Source: Paracoccus aeridis
GTDB taxonomy: Bacteria; Pseudomonadota; Alphaproteobacteria; Rhodobacterales; Rhodobacteraceae
Direction of reading: 5' to 3'
Length of the DNA: 64,000 bases
NCBI RefSeq assembly: GCF_004923205.2
Contig: NZ_SELD02000066.1
Coordinates: forward strand, 82,501-146,500
The position numbers were made by a program, and so were the translations under genes. Each line of letters begins with the position of its first letter. The stretch's first letter is position 1. This document shows positions 21,063-30,910 of this stretch, one piece after another. The notes under the pieces are model-generated. The model did not search any database and had not been told where the DNA came from. It worked only from the letters and a program-made list of their open reading frames with translations.

Positions 21063-21722
21063 TCAGGTCCGTCCGGGCTGGGCCACGAAGCGCAGGTAGG
21101 GCAGCTTCTTGTCGACCTTGCCGAACTTCGCCTCGGCCTGTTCGTCGCTCAGCGACAGCGCCGCGATCACGTCCTGCCCCGGCTGCCAGTCAGCGGGCGT
21201 CGCGATCGGCACGCCGTCGGTCGCCTGCACCGCGTCGAGCGCGCGCAGGATCTCGGCGAAGTTGCGGCCGACCGACATCGGGTAGGAAATCGTCAGGCGC
21301 ACCTTCTTGTCGGGGCCGATGATGAACACCGTCCGCACCGTGGCCGAATGGGCCGGGGTCCGTTCATCGGGCAGCGAGGCGTCGGCCGGGAACATGTCGT
21401 AGGCCTTGGCGACCTTCAGCGAGGTGTCGTCCACGATGGCGAAATTTGCCGGAACGCCCGCCAGCTGGGCGATGTCGGCCTTCCACTTGCGGTGGTCGTC
21501 GGTGCTGTCCACGGACACGCCAAGCACCTTGGTGTTCCGCTTCTCGAACTCGGGGACAAGGCGGGCGACCGCGCTGAACTCGGTCGTGCAGACCGGGGTG
21601 AAGTCGCGCGGATGGCTGAACAGGATGGCGTAGCTGTCGCCGATCCAGTCGTGGAAGCTGATCGGGCCTTCGGTCGTGTCGGCGGTGAAGTCCGGGGCCG
21701 TGTCGTTGATGCGGACGCTCAT
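21063..21722 (-). CDS. 1-Cys peroxiredoxin (Prx6/AhpC-TSA family)
   Basis: Cytosolic thiol peroxidase reducing hydrogen peroxide and organic peroxides. The 219-residue product carries the peroxidatic Cys45 in HPRDFTPVCTTEFSAVARL. The long C-terminal Prx6-type domain (TISYPMSVGRNFAEILRALDAVQ...PADWQPGQDV) is present. No resolving cysteine is present, consistent with the 1-Cys class. GAGGAGG lies upstream of the ATG. It is divergent from the aldehyde dehydrogenase gene. Confidence 0.96.
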   Translation of the reverse strand: MSVRINDTAPDFTADTTEGPISFHDWIGDSYAILFSHPRDFTPVCTTEFSAVARLVPEFEKRNTKVLGVSVDSTDDHRKWKADIAQLAGVPANFAIVDDTSLKVAKAYDMFPADASLPDERTPAHSATVRTVFIIGPDKKVRLTISYPMSVGRNFAEILRALDAVQATDGVPIATPADWQPGQDVIAALSLSDEQAEAKFGKVDKKLPYLRFVAQPGRT

Positions 21723-21895
21723 GGGCGCCTCCTCTGAGTTGGGCCGTTAGAACATAACCACGGGTTTGCCGATTGGAAGGCCGGGCGGGCGCGGTTGTTC
21801 TGCCAGCGCCCCGCGCCAGAACGCCTGCCGCCCGCGCCTTGATCTCGCGCCGGGCCGGTGACACGCTCTGTCCCAACCTGATGAGGAGAGCCGCC

Positions 21896-23350
21896 ATGCC
21901 CGAACTGGCCGACTACCGGAAATTCTACATCGACGGCGCCTGGGTCGAGCCCGCGCAGGCAAGCGACCTGGAAGTGATCGACCCCTCGAACGAAGAGCCG
22001 TTCGCCGTCATCTCGCTGGGCGCGCAGGCCGACACCGACCGCGCCGTCGCCGCCGCCAAGGCCGCGTTCCCCGCCTGGTCCGCGACGCCGCCCGCCGAAC
22101 GGCTGGCGCATGTCGAGCGCATCCTGGAAATCTACAAGGCCCGCAGCAACGACATCGGCGACGCGATCACGTCCGAGATGGGCGCGCCCACTTCCATGGC
22201 GCGCGAGGATCAGGCCGGGTCGGGGTCGTTCCACATCGAGACGTTCCTGGACGAGTTCCGCAAGTTCGAGTTCATCCGCCCCCTGGGGGACCACGCCCCC
22301 ACCAGCATGGTCGCGTGGGAGCCGATCGGGGTCGTCGGTCTCATCACGCCGTGGAACTGGCCGATGAACCAGGTGACGCTCAAGGTGATCCCGGCGCTGC
22401 TGGCCGGGAACACGGTCGTCCTGAAGCCGTCCGAGATCGCGCCGATCTCGTCGATGGTGTTCGCCGAGGTGATCCACGAGGCCGGGCTGCCGAAGGGGGT
22501 CTTCAACCTCGTGAACGGCGACGGCGCGGGCGTGGGCACCCAGCTGTCGACGCACCCGGACGTGGACATGATCAGCTTCACCGGCTCGACCCGCGCCGGG
22601 ATCGCGATCACCAAGGCAGCCGCCGACACCGTCAAGAAGGTCGCGCTGGAACTGGGTGGCAAGGGCGCGAACATCATCTTTGCCGACGCCGACGACAAGG
22701 CCGTGAAGCGCGGCGCGCGGCACTGCTTCTACAACTCGGGCCAGTCCTGCAACGCGCCGACCCGGATGCTGGTCGAACGCTCGGTCTACGAGGCCGCGAT
22801 CGAGACCGCGCGCGAGGTCGCCGAAAAGACCGCCGTCGCCAGCGCGCATGACGAGGGGGCGCATATCGGCCCGGTCGTCAGCAAGCAGCAGTGGGACAAG
22901 ATCCAGGGCCTGATCCAGACCGGCATCGATGAAGGCGCGCGCCTCGTCGCCGGCGGCCCCGGCCTGCCCGAGGGGGTGAACCGCGGCTACTTCGTGCGCC
23001 CCACGGTCTTCGCGGACGTCACGCCCGACATGACGATCGCGCGGCAGGAAATCTTCGGCCCCGTCCTGTCGATCATGCCCTTCGACACCGAGGAGGAGGC
23101 GCTCGCCATCGCGAACGACACGATCTACGGCCTGACCAACTACGTCCAGACCCAGGACGGCAAGCGCCGCAACCGGCTCGCCCGGGCGCTGAAGTCGGGC
23201 ATGGTGGAAACAAACGGCGTCGGGCGCGGCCGCGGATCGGCTTTCGGGGGGGTCAAGGCATCCGGCCGCGCCCGCGAGGGCGGCGTCTGGGGGATCGAGG
23301 AGTTCATGGACTCCAAGCAGATCTCGGGCTGGGACGCCGAGGCGGAGTGA
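21896..23350 (+). CDS. NAD(P)+-dependent aldehyde dehydrogenase
   Basis: A 484-residue member of the ALDH superfamily oxidising an unidentified aldehyde. Oxyanion Asn154 is in TPWNWPMNQ, general-base Glu252 in ALELGGKGANI and nucleophile Cys285 in YNSGQSCNAPTR; the cofactor segment TGSTRAGIAI is also present. Length and motif spacing are those of class 1/2-like enzymes. GAGGAG supports the ATG at 21896. It converges on the acyl-CoA ligase gene across a strong bidirectional terminator. Substrate cannot be read from context. Confidence 0.95.
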   Translation: MPELADYRKFYIDGAWVEPAQASDLEVIDPSNEEPFAVISLGAQADTDRAVAAAKAAFPAWSATPPAERLAHVERILEIYKARSNDIGDAITSEMGAPTSMAREDQAGSGSFHIETFLDEFRKFEFIRPLGDHAPTSMVAWEPIGVVGLITPWNWPMNQVTLKVIPALLAGNTVVLKPSEIAPISSMVFAEVIHEAGLPKGVFNLVNGDGAGVGTQLSTHPDVDMISFTGSTRAGIAITKAAADTVKKVALELGGKGANIIFADADDKAVKRGARHCFYNSGQSCNAPTRMLVERSVYEAAIETAREVAEKTAVASAHDEGAHIGPVVSKQQWDKIQGLIQTGIDEGARLVAGGPGLPEGVNRGYFVRPTVFADVTPDMTIARQEIFGPVLSIMPFDTEEEALAIANDTIYGLTNYVQTQDGKRRNRLARALKSGMVETNGVGRGRGSAFGGVKASGRAREGGVWGIEEFMDSKQISGWDAEAE

Positions 23351-23369
23351 CCGCCGGCGCAGGATGAGG

Positions 23370-23395
23370 AAGGGGGCGCCGCGCGGCGCCCCCTT
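23370..23395. terminator. Bidirectional terminator between aldehyde dehydrogenase and acyl-CoA ligase genes
   Basis: Perfect 11-bp stem (23370-23380 with 23385-23395), GCGC loop, AA/TT ends, in the gap between convergent genes. Confidence 0.85.
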
Positions 23396-23466
23396 GTCGT
23401 TCCAGTCAGGCTTCAGGCGGGATCGGGACGGAATCGCGCCGGGGTCCGGCAGGGACCGGCCCGGGG

Positions 23467-25122
23467 TCAGCCGCCCGCCGTCCGATCCTCGGCTGCTGCG
23501 TCGTTCCACAGGATGTCGCCGTACTGTTCGCGCAGCGTCGCCTTGACCACCTTTCCGGTCGCGCCGATCGGCAGGCTCTCGACGAAGACCACCCTGTCCG
23601 GCACCTGCCAGCGGGGCAGCTTGCCGTCGTAGAAGGCCAGCAGTTCGGCCTCCGTCAGGTCCGATCCGGGGCGCGGGATGGCGCAGATGACGGGGCGTTC
23701 GTCCCATCTCGGGTGCCGCGCGGCGATGGCGGCGGCGTTCGCGACCTTGGGGTGGGCGACGGCGATGTTTTCCAGGTCCACGGTGGAGATCCACTCGCCG
23801 CCCGACTTGATGATGTCCTTCGAGCGGTCGCGGATGATCGTGTAGCCGTTCTCGTCCAGCGTCGCGATGTCGCCGGTGTCGAACCAGCCGTCGTCGGTCA
23901 GCGCGGACCGATCCTGCCCGAAATACTCCTGCACGATCCAGTGCCCGCGGATCTGCAGCTGCCCCTGCGTCTCGCCGTCGTTCGGCAGGACGTTCCCGTC
24001 CGCGTCCACGACCCTCAGCTCCACCCCGTAGAGCGGCCGCCCCTGCCCGTTGCCGATCCGGTCCCGGTCCTCGGCAGGCAGCGAGAGATGCTTGGCGAGC
24101 GGCGCGTTCATGGTGCCGAGCGGACTCGTCTCGGTCATGCCCCAGGCGTGGATCAGGTCGGCCCCGTGGCGTTCGCGGAACGCGCGCTTCATCGACGGCG
24201 GCAGGGCCGATCCGCCGACGACGGTGCGCCTCAGCGTGGTGTGGCCGACGCCGCTCGCTTCCAGCGCGTTCAGCAGGCCCAGCCAGATGGTCGGCACGCC
24301 CGCGGCGAACGTCACGCGCTCGTCCTGGATCAGCCGGGCGAGGCTGTCGCCATCCAACCGCGGCCCCGGCAGCACCAGCCGGGTGCCGGTCATCGCGGCG
24401 ATGTACGGCACCCCCCAGGCGTTGACGTGGAACATGGGCACGACCGGCATGACGGTGTCGGCGGCGCCCACGCCCATCCCGTCGGGCTGGTTGGCGCTGA
24501 GCGCGTGCAGCAAGGTCGAGCGGTGGGTATAGAGCACGCCCTTGGGATTGCCGGTCGTCCCCGAGGTGTAGCAAAGCGCGCTGGGCGAGGTCTCGTCCAC
24601 CTCGGGCCAGGCGAAGTCGGGATCGCCCTCGGCCAGAAGGTCGTCGTGGAACAGAAGGCCGGGGATCATCCCTGCCGCCTCGTCGTCGCGCGGGCCCATC
24701 AGGACGAATGCCTCGACCGACGGCAGGCGGTCGCGCAGCGCCGCGACCAGGGGCAGGAAGGTCCGCTCGAGAAACAGCATCCGGTCGCCCGCGTCGGCGA
24801 CGATGAAGGCCATCTGGTCCGGCGACAGGCGGGGGTTGATCGTGTGGCAGACCATGCCCGCGCCCGGGACGCCGAAATACAGTTCCAGGTGGCGGCGGTT
24901 GTTCCAGGCAAGCGTGGCGATCCGGTCGCCCGTGGTCATGCCGCGCCTGACCAGAGCCGAGGCGATACGCCTGGCGTTCGCGCCCACCGTCGCCCAGTCC
25001 AGCCGCTCGAACCCGCCTTCGGTCAGCGCGGACACGATCTCGGTGTCGCCGTGATAGCGCGCGGCGTGGTCGATCAGCTGCGCGATCGACATGGGCTGGT
25101 ACATCATCCGACCGGACGGCAT
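23467..25122 (-). CDS. Acyl-CoA ligase (AMP-binding, fatty acid type)
   Basis: ANL-superfamily enzyme that activates a carboxylic acid to its CoA thioester via acyl-AMP. The 551-residue product has the P-loop YTSGTTGNPKG (185-195), an AWGMTETSP A5 motif, GWFDTGDIATLDENGY (A7), RSKDIIKSGGEWIS (A8) and a C-terminal catalytic Lys region PIGATGKVVKATLR. The profile matches the AlkK/medium-to-long-chain group. GGAGG lies upstream of the ATG. It lies 77 bases behind the response regulator on the same strand, so kinase, regulator and ligase probably form one operon. Confidence 0.95.
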   Translation of the reverse strand: MPSGRMMYQPMSIAQLIDHAARYHGDTEIVSALTEGGFERLDWATVGANARRIASALVRRGMTTGDRIATLAWNNRRHLELYFGVPGAGMVCHTINPRLSPDQMAFIVADAGDRMLFLERTFLPLVAALRDRLPSVEAFVLMGPRDDEAAGMIPGLLFHDDLLAEGDPDFAWPEVDETSPSALCYTSGTTGNPKGVLYTHRSTLLHALSANQPDGMGVGAADTVMPVVPMFHVNAWGVPYIAAMTGTRLVLPGPRLDGDSLARLIQDERVTFAAGVPTIWLGLLNALEASGVGHTTLRRTVVGGSALPPSMKRAFRERHGADLIHAWGMTETSPLGTMNAPLAKHLSLPAEDRDRIGNGQGRPLYGVELRVVDADGNVLPNDGETQGQLQIRGHWIVQEYFGQDRSALTDDGWFDTGDIATLDENGYTIIRDRSKDIIKSGGEWISTVDLENIAVAHPKVANAAAIAARHPRWDERPVICAIPRPGSDLTEAELLAFYDGKLPRWQVPDRVVFVESLPIGATGKVVKATLREQYGDILWNDAAAEDRTAGG

Positions 25123-25198
25123 GGCTGGCCTCCTCTCTCCTTGGCTGCGGCGGCGATCATTGCCTGCGTCCGCTGCCGGCGCAATCGGCGCGTGGGGG

Positions 25199-25909
25199 TC
25201 ACTCCCACGCGACTTCCGACAGGAAGATGTAGCCCGCGCCGTAGATCGTCTTGATGAGCCGCGGGTTCTTCGGGTCCTCGCCCAGCTTGGTGCGAAGCCG
25301 GGACACGCGCACGTCCATCGCGCGGTCGAAGCTGTCGCCCGCCGTGCCGCCGACCTGTTCCAGCATCTGCGCGCGTGTGATGAGCCGGCGCGGGCTGTCG
25401 AGGAAGATCCGCAGCAGTTCCGATTCCGCGTGGCTCATGGGGGTGTCGGTCCCGTCCGGCGCGGTCAGGGCGTAGCGGTCGAAATCGGCGGTCCAGCCGG
25501 CGAAGCGGGCCGACTGGCTGCCGCGCGCCGCTTCGCGCGCGGGTTTGCGCAGGCGGGCGCGGATGCGGGCCACGACCTCGGCCGGATCGAACGGCTTGAT
25601 CACGTAGTCGTCGGCCCCGAGCTCCAGCCCGGTGACGCGGTCCTGCACCTGCGCCCGCCCCGAGATGATGATGACCGTGGTCCCCGACTGCGTGGCCAGC
25701 CGGTGGACCAGCGCCAGCCCGTCGCGATCGGGCAGGCCGAGGTCGATCAGGCAGGCGTCGGGCGTCATCCGGCGCAGCCCCGCCTCGAACTCGGTCGCGC
25801 GGGCGAACGAGGCGGTGCGAAACCCCGCGTCCTCCAGCGCCGAGGCGAGCAGGCGCCGGATTTCCGGCTCGTCGTCGAGGATGGCGATGAGGGGGGCGTC
25901 AGTCGTCAA
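25199..25909 (-). CDS. OmpR/PhoB-family response regulator
   Basis: Two-domain regulator of about 236 residues. The receiver has LDDEPEIRRLL acidic residues, phospho-acceptor Asp56 in ACLIDLGLPDRDG, IIISGRAQ and Lys in YVIKPFDP. The winged-helix domain is evident in MSHAESELLRIFLDSPRRLITRAQML and VSRLRTKLGEDPKNPRLIKTIYGAGYIF. No ATG precedes the first strand; I place the start at TTG 25909, overlapping the kinase stop, with another TTG at 25936 possible. Partner of the adjacent hybrid kinase and probably regulator of the flanking acyl-CoA ligase/ABC transporter genes. Confidence 0.92.
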   Translation of the reverse strand: MTTDAPLIAILDDEPEIRRLLASALEDAGFRTASFARATEFEAGLRRMTPDACLIDLGLPDRDGLALVHRLATQSGTTVIIISGRAQVQDRVTGLELGADDYVIKPFDPAEVVARIRARLRKPAREAARGSQSARFAGWTADFDRYALTAPDGTDTPMSHAESELLRIFLDSPRRLITRAQMLEQVGGTAGDSFDRAMDVRVSRLRTKLGEDPKNPRLIKTIYGAGYIFLSEVAWE

Positions 25910-27773
25910 AGGGCAGTCTTTCGATCTGGGCCGCAAGCTCGGCCGCCAGGAATGGCTTGGTCAGCACCGGCCCGTCCAGCCCCGCCCGTCCGGCGTGGCC
26001 GGGCGGCAGGGCCGTCATCAGGACCAGCGGCAGGCCGGCACCCGCCAGCGCCGCCCCGTGCCCGTCCCCAAGCTGCAGGTCCGACAGGATCAGCGACAGG
26101 CCGGGCAGGTCGACGAGGCCGCGCGCCTCGGCCAGCGATCCCGCCTCGATCACGCTGTGGCCGAGCGCGGTCAGCATCTCGCGCACGCTTTCGCGGACAT
26201 GGTCGTCGTCGTCGACGAGCAGCGTCATCCGCGGCGTGACGCGGCGCAGCGGCAGGCGGATCTGCACCCGCGCCCCGCCATGGGGCGCGTTGTCGAGCCG
26301 CAGCGTCCCGCCCGCGAGCTTGGTCTGGTCATAGACCATCGACAGGCCGAGGCCCGCCCCCTGCCCGCCCTTGGTCGTGTAGAACGGCTCGGTCGCGCGC
26401 TTCAGCGCGGCGGCGGAAAAGCCGGGGCCGGTGTCGGTGACGGTCAGTTGCAGCCAGTGGCTGACCGCCCGCGCGGCAAGGTCGATCCGCCCCTGCCCGC
26501 CCATCGCGTCGCGCGCGTTCAGAAGCAGGTTCAGCAGCGAATCCTGCAGCGAGCCGGGGTCGAGCAGCAGCGGACCCTGCGCGAGGTCGCAGGTCATCGT
26601 CAGATCCACCCCCGGGCCAAGCGAGGGCCGCGCCATCGCGACCAGCACGTCCAGCAGCGCAGGCACGTCCACCGCCTGCGGCATGAGGGACGGCGGGCCG
26701 GTGATCGTCGCGATCCGGTTCAGAAGCGCCGCGCCGCGTTCGGCGGCGGCGCGGGTCGCCTTCACGTCCGCGGCCGCGGGCGGCGGCAGGCCCGATTTTT
26801 CCAGCCGCCCCTGCAGCCCGAGGATGATCGTCATGAGGTTGCCGAAATCATGCGCGAGGCCCGAGGTCATCTGCGCCGCGAGCGCCCGGCGCGCGGCGTG
26901 GGTCAGCGCCTCGCGCGCCTCGACCTCCGCCGAGACGTCGGCCGACAGGACATAGACCCCCGCCCCCGCCGCGTCCGGCGCGAAGGCGACCCGGATCCGC
27001 CGCCCGGACGGCGGGTGCGTCAGCTCGAAGGTCTGCGGCTGGCCGTCCAGCGCCCGGTCCAGATGCGGGCGGATGCGGGCGAAGGTCTCCTCTCCCAGGA
27101 CCTCGGCCGCCGTCATGCCCTCGATCCCGGCGGCATCGGCCCCCGGGAACACCGCGCCGATCTGCTTGTTAGAAAACGTGTAGCGATAGGCGCGATCGAC
27201 ATGGGCGATGTGCGCGGGCACCATCTCGGTCACGTGGCGGGTGCGCGCCTCGGCCTGGGTCAGGATGCGCTGCGCTTCCTGAAGCGCCGCGTTCGACGCG
27301 GCCAGCGCCCGGTTCGCGGCGGACAGGTTCTCGGCATAGGATAGCAGCTGTTCCGACAGCTCCTCGGAGCGGGCCCGCATGAGCGATTCGGTCCGCTTGA
27401 TGTCGGTGATGTCGGTATAGACCGCGACCCAGCCGCCCTGCGCGAGCGGCGCACCCTCGACCGAGAAGGTGCGGCCGTTCGGCCGCTGGCGCTCGATATA
27501 GTGCGGCTCGAACTGCCGCGCCTGCTCGACGCGCTGGCGGACCGCCGCCTCGGGATCGGCCTGCGGCCCGTATTCGCCGCGCGCGACGAGATAGGCGATC
27601 GTCTCCTCGAAGCTCGCGCCGGGCCGGATCAGCCGCTCGGGCAGATCGAACATCTGCTGGTAGCGCGTGTTGGCCACCGCAAGCCGCAGGTCGGCGTTGA
27701 AGATCGAGATCGCCTGCGCGATCAGGTTCAGCCCCGACCGGGTCAGCTCAGCGTGGCTGTCGTCCTGCGCCAT
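25899..27773 (-). CDS. Hybrid sensor histidine kinase (PAS-PAS-HisKA-HATPase-REC)
   Basis: A 624-residue soluble-looking kinase: a PAS-7-type domain (about 12-125, GLNLIAQAISIFNADLRLAVANTRYQ), a coiled coil (about 130-178) and a second PAS domain (180-285). The dimerisation domain has His308 in SGLAHDFGNLMTIILGLQG, followed by the ATPase domain (NLLLNARDAMGG, DTGPGFS, GAGLGLSMVYDQ). A C-terminal receiver has SLILSDLQLGDG and LTKPFLAAEL. No membrane helix is visible, so it senses something cytoplasmic. It overlaps the separate response regulator gene and is divergent from the ligase/ABC transporter operon by 145 bases. Confidence 0.95.
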   Translation of the reverse strand: MAQDDSHAELTRSGLNLIAQAISIFNADLRLAVANTRYQQMFDLPERLIRPGASFEETIAYLVARGEYGPQADPEAAVRQRVEQARQFEPHYIERQRPNGRTFSVEGAPLAQGGWVAVYTDITDIKRTESLMRARSEELSEQLLSYAENLSAANRALAASNAALQEAQRILTQAEARTRHVTEMVPAHIAHVDRAYRYTFSNKQIGAVFPGADAAGIEGMTAAEVLGEETFARIRPHLDRALDGQPQTFELTHPPSGRRIRVAFAPDAAGAGVYVLSADVSAEVEAREALTHAARRALAAQMTSGLAHDFGNLMTIILGLQGRLEKSGLPPPAAADVKATRAAAERGAALLNRIATITGPPSLMPQAVDVPALLDVLVAMARPSLGPGVDLTMTCDLAQGPLLLDPGSLQDSLLNLLLNARDAMGGQGRIDLAARAVSHWLQLTVTDTGPGFSAAALKRATEPFYTTKGGQGAGLGLSMVYDQTKLAGGTLRLDNAPHGGARVQIRLPLRRVTPRMTLLVDDDDHVRESVREMLTALGHSVIEAGSLAEARGLVDLPGLSLILSDLQLGDGHGAALAGAGLPLVLMTALPPGHAGRAGLDGPVLTKPFLAAELAAQIERLPFDD

Positions 27774-27918
27774 TCCATCCTGCTTCCGCCGCCCGTAACA
27801 ATTTGTAGGATTCGCGCAAAACTACCGCAAGGTTCGGGCGCAATGGTTCAGCCGAGCCAAGGGGAAGAGGGACCCTGCGGTTCCCGGCGCGCGGCGACGC
27901 GCCGGAGAGGGAGGAAAG

Positions 27919-29913
27919 ATGACGACGACGCAGCCCGACGCGGGCCTGCGGTCCATTCCGGCGCTGGTCGCCCGGAATGCCGCGGCTCATCGTGACCGGC
28001 CCGCCTTTCGCGAAAAGGAATTCGGGATCTGGCAAAGCTGGACCTGGTCCCAGTCGCTGGACGAGATCCGCGCGCTGGCGCTGGGTCTTCTGGACCTCAG
28101 GCTGAACCGGGGCGACCACGTCGCCATCATCGGCCGCAACCGCCCCGCGCATTACTGGTCGATGGTCGCCGTGCAGATGTGCGGCGCGGTGCCCGTGCCG
28201 CTCTACCAGGACGCGGTCGCGTCCGAGATGGCGTATGTCCTCGGCCATTCCGGCGCGCGCTTCGTCATCTGCGGCGACCAGGAACAGGTCGACAAGGTGA
28301 TCGAGGCCGAGGAAAGCCAGCACACGGTCGACCGCATCATCTACACCGACAAGCGCGGGATGCGCAAATACGACCATTCCCGCATGACCTCGCTGGCCGA
28401 CGTGCAGGCGCAGGGCCGCGCCGCCCGTTCCCGGCTCGAGGCCGAGCTTGACGCCCGCATCGCGGAACTGGACTACGACAGCACCTGCGTGATGCTGTAT
28501 ACCTCGGGGACCACGGGCAAGCCCAAGGGTGTCGTCCTGTCGAACGCGAACGTCATCGAGACGGCGCGCAATTCCTCGGCCTTCGACCGGCTGCAGGCCA
28601 CCGACGACGTGCTGGCGTATCTGCCGATGGCGTGGGTCGGCGACTTCATCTTCTCGGTCGGGCAGGCGTCGTGGTGCGGGTTCTGCGTGAACTGCCCCGA
28701 GGGCGCGCACACGATGATGACCGACCTGCGCGAGATCGGCCCGACCTACTTCTTCGCCCCGCCGCGCGTGTTCGAGGGGCAGCTGACCAGCGTCATGATC
28801 CGCATGGAGGACGCGGGCCGGGTCAAGAAGTGGCTGTTCGACCGCTCGATGGCGCTTGCCCGCCGGGTCGGCCCCGCGCTGCTGGACGGCCGGTCGGTCG
28901 GGCCGCTGGACCGGCTGGGCTACGCCGCGAGCCGCCTGTTCGTGATCGGCCCTCTGAAGAACACGCTGGGCTTTTCCCGCATCCGGGTCGGCTATACCGC
29001 CGGCGAGGCGATCGGGCCCGAGATCTTCGACTTCTACCGCAGCCTCGGGATCAACCTGAAGCAGCTCTACGGCCAGACGGAAGCGACGGTGTTCATCACC
29101 CAGCAGCCCGACGGGCAGGTCCGGTCCGACACGGTAGGCGTGCCCTCGCCGGGCGTCGAGGTCCGCATCTCGGACACGGGCGAGGTGTTCTACCGTAGCC
29201 CTGGCACCTTCGTCGAATACTACAAGAACGCCGACAGCACCGCGTCGACCAAGGATCCCGAAGGCTGGGTCGCCACCGGCGACGCAGGCTTCTTCGAGGA
29301 AGCGACCGGACACCTGCGGATCATCGACCGCGCCAAGGACGTGGGCAAGATGGCCGACGGTTCGATGTTTGCGCCCAAGTATGTCGAGAACAAGCTGAAG
29401 TTCTATCCCAACATCCTGGAAGCGGTGGTGGTCGGGAACGGCCGCCCCTTCTGCACCGCGCTCATCAACATCGACCTGACCGCGGTCGGCAACTGGGCGG
29501 AGCGCAACAACATCGCCTACGCCTCGTACCAGGAACTCGCCGGCCACCCGCAGGTCTACGAGACCATCGGGCAGCACGTGGAAGAGGTGAACGCCTCGGT
29601 CGCGCAGGACCCGATACTGTCGGGCTGCCAGATCGCCCGGTTCCTCGTCCTTCACAAGGAACTCGACGCCGACGACGGCGAGATGACCCGCACCCGCAAG
29701 ATCAAGCGCGGCGTCATCTCGGAACGCTATGCCGACCTGATCGACGCGCTCTACGACGGCCGCGACAGCGTGCGGACGGAAACCGAGGTCACCTACGAGG
29801 ACGGCCGCAAGGGCAAGCTGCGCGCGACCGTGCGGATCGAGGATGCACGGGTGCTGCCGTCCCCCCGCGACGCCGCCCAGCAGGCCGCAGCACACAAGGT
29901 CGCCGCCGAATGA
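27919..29913 (+). CDS. Long-chain-type acyl-CoA synthetase (AMP-binding)
   Basis: A 664-residue ANL enzyme of the large FadD/FAA-like group. It shows MLYTSGTTGKPKGVVLSN (P-loop, about 192-209), QLYGQTEATVFIT (A5), EGWVATGDAGFFEEATGHLRIIDRAKDVGKMADG (A7-A8) and a C-terminal REKKxR-like TRTRKIKRGVISERY. AGGAAAG precedes the ATG. It is the first gene of the operon leading into the ABC transporter, which suggests that the imported acid is trapped as a CoA thioester. Such ligase plus Liv-type ABC clusters occur in other Alphaproteobacteria; the substrate is not evident. Confidence 0.93.
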   Translation: MTTTQPDAGLRSIPALVARNAAAHRDRPAFREKEFGIWQSWTWSQSLDEIRALALGLLDLRLNRGDHVAIIGRNRPAHYWSMVAVQMCGAVPVPLYQDAVASEMAYVLGHSGARFVICGDQEQVDKVIEAEESQHTVDRIIYTDKRGMRKYDHSRMTSLADVQAQGRAARSRLEAELDARIAELDYDSTCVMLYTSGTTGKPKGVVLSNANVIETARNSSAFDRLQATDDVLAYLPMAWVGDFIFSVGQASWCGFCVNCPEGAHTMMTDLREIGPTYFFAPPRVFEGQLTSVMIRMEDAGRVKKWLFDRSMALARRVGPALLDGRSVGPLDRLGYAASRLFVIGPLKNTLGFSRIRVGYTAGEAIGPEIFDFYRSLGINLKQLYGQTEATVFITQQPDGQVRSDTVGVPSPGVEVRISDTGEVFYRSPGTFVEYYKNADSTASTKDPEGWVATGDAGFFEEATGHLRIIDRAKDVGKMADGSMFAPKYVENKLKFYPNILEAVVVGNGRPFCTALINIDLTAVGNWAERNNIAYASYQELAGHPQVYETIGQHVEEVNASVAQDPILSGCQIARFLVLHKELDADDGEMTRTRKIKRGVISERYADLIDALYDGRDSVRTETEVTYEDGRKGKLRATVRIEDARVLPSPRDAAQQAAAHKVAAE

Positions 29914-30076
29914 CGCGGGCCGCTTGTTCCGGCGGGTTGCGCGCCACCGGGCCGGCTGCTGCGACCGGCGTGGAAACCGCCTTCGGCGCGGTAATCCGGC
30001 TTCCGGTCCTGCCCGGACTCCGGTGTCTGCTGGCGGCCGACAGCAACGATCCCCCGACGCGGCACGAGGCCTGCAC

Positions 30077-30910
30077 ATGAACGAGCACATGACCACCGCA
30101 GACTTCGAGCCCTACACCACCGCCGACGGCCGCAGGATCGGCGGCGTGATGATGGACCTCCGCAACATCACGCTCCGCTTCGGCGGCGTGACCGCGATCA
30201 AGGACATCAGCTTCGACATCCGCGAGGGCGAGATCCGCGCCATCATCGGCCCGAACGGCGCCGGCAAGTCGTCGATGCTGAACGTGATCTCGGGCTTCTA
30301 CGTCCCGCAGGAAGGCGAGGTCTGGTTCCGCGGCAAGCGCCGCCCGGCCCTGCGGCCCTACCAGGTGGCGCGCCTGGGGATCGCGCGGACGTTCCAGAAC
30401 ATCGCGCTGTTCGACGGGATGACCGTGCTCGACAACATCATGACCGGCCGCCTGACGATGATGAAGAGCGGCCTCGTGAGCCAGGCGCTGTGGTGGGGAC
30501 CCGCGCAGCGCGAGGAGATCGAACACCGCGAGAAGGTGGAACGGATCATCGACTTCCTGGAGATCCAGAACCTTCGCAAGACGCCCGTGGGCCGCCTGCC
30601 CTACGGGCTGAAGAAGCGGGTGGAACTCGCCCGCGCGCTGGCGGCGGAACCGTCGCTTCTGCTGCTGGACGAGCCGATGGCCGGCATGAACGTCGAGGAG
30701 AAGGAGGACATGAGCCGCTTCATCCTCGACGTGAACGACGAGTTCGGGACCACCATCGCGCTGATCGAGCACGACATGGGCGTGGTCATGGACCTGTCGG
30801 ACCGGGTCGTGGTGATGGATTACGGCCGCAAGATCGGCGACGGCACGCCGTCCGAGGTCCGCAACAACCAGGCCGTGATCGACGCCTATCTGGGGGTCGC
30901 GCATGACTGA
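30077..30910 (+). CDS. livG: Branched-chain amino acid/HAAT-type ABC transporter ATP-binding protein (LivG-like)
   Basis: Cytoplasmic ATPase subunit, 277 residues. Walker A GPNGAGKSSM (58-67), a signature region LPYGLKKRVELARALAAEP, Walker B LLLLDEPMAGMN, and the LivG-type insertion with IARTFQNIALFDGMTVLDN. The ATG at 30077 has GAGG six bases upstream; ATG at 30089 is an alternative. The gene lies 163 bases after the synthetase and overlaps a tiny downstream frame (ATGACTGA). The Liv name marks the family, not proven amino acid transport. Confidence 0.93.
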   Translation: MNEHMTTADFEPYTTADGRRIGGVMMDLRNITLRFGGVTAIKDISFDIREGEIRAIIGPNGAGKSSMLNVISGFYVPQEGEVWFRGKRRPALRPYQVARLGIARTFQNIALFDGMTVLDNIMTGRLTMMKSGLVSQALWWGPAQREEIEHREKVERIIDFLEIQNLRKTPVGRLPYGLKKRVELARALAAEPSLLLLDEPMAGMNVEEKEDMSRFILDVNDEFGTTIALIEHDMGVVMDLSDRVVVMDYGRKIGDGTPSEVRNNQAVIDAYLGVAHD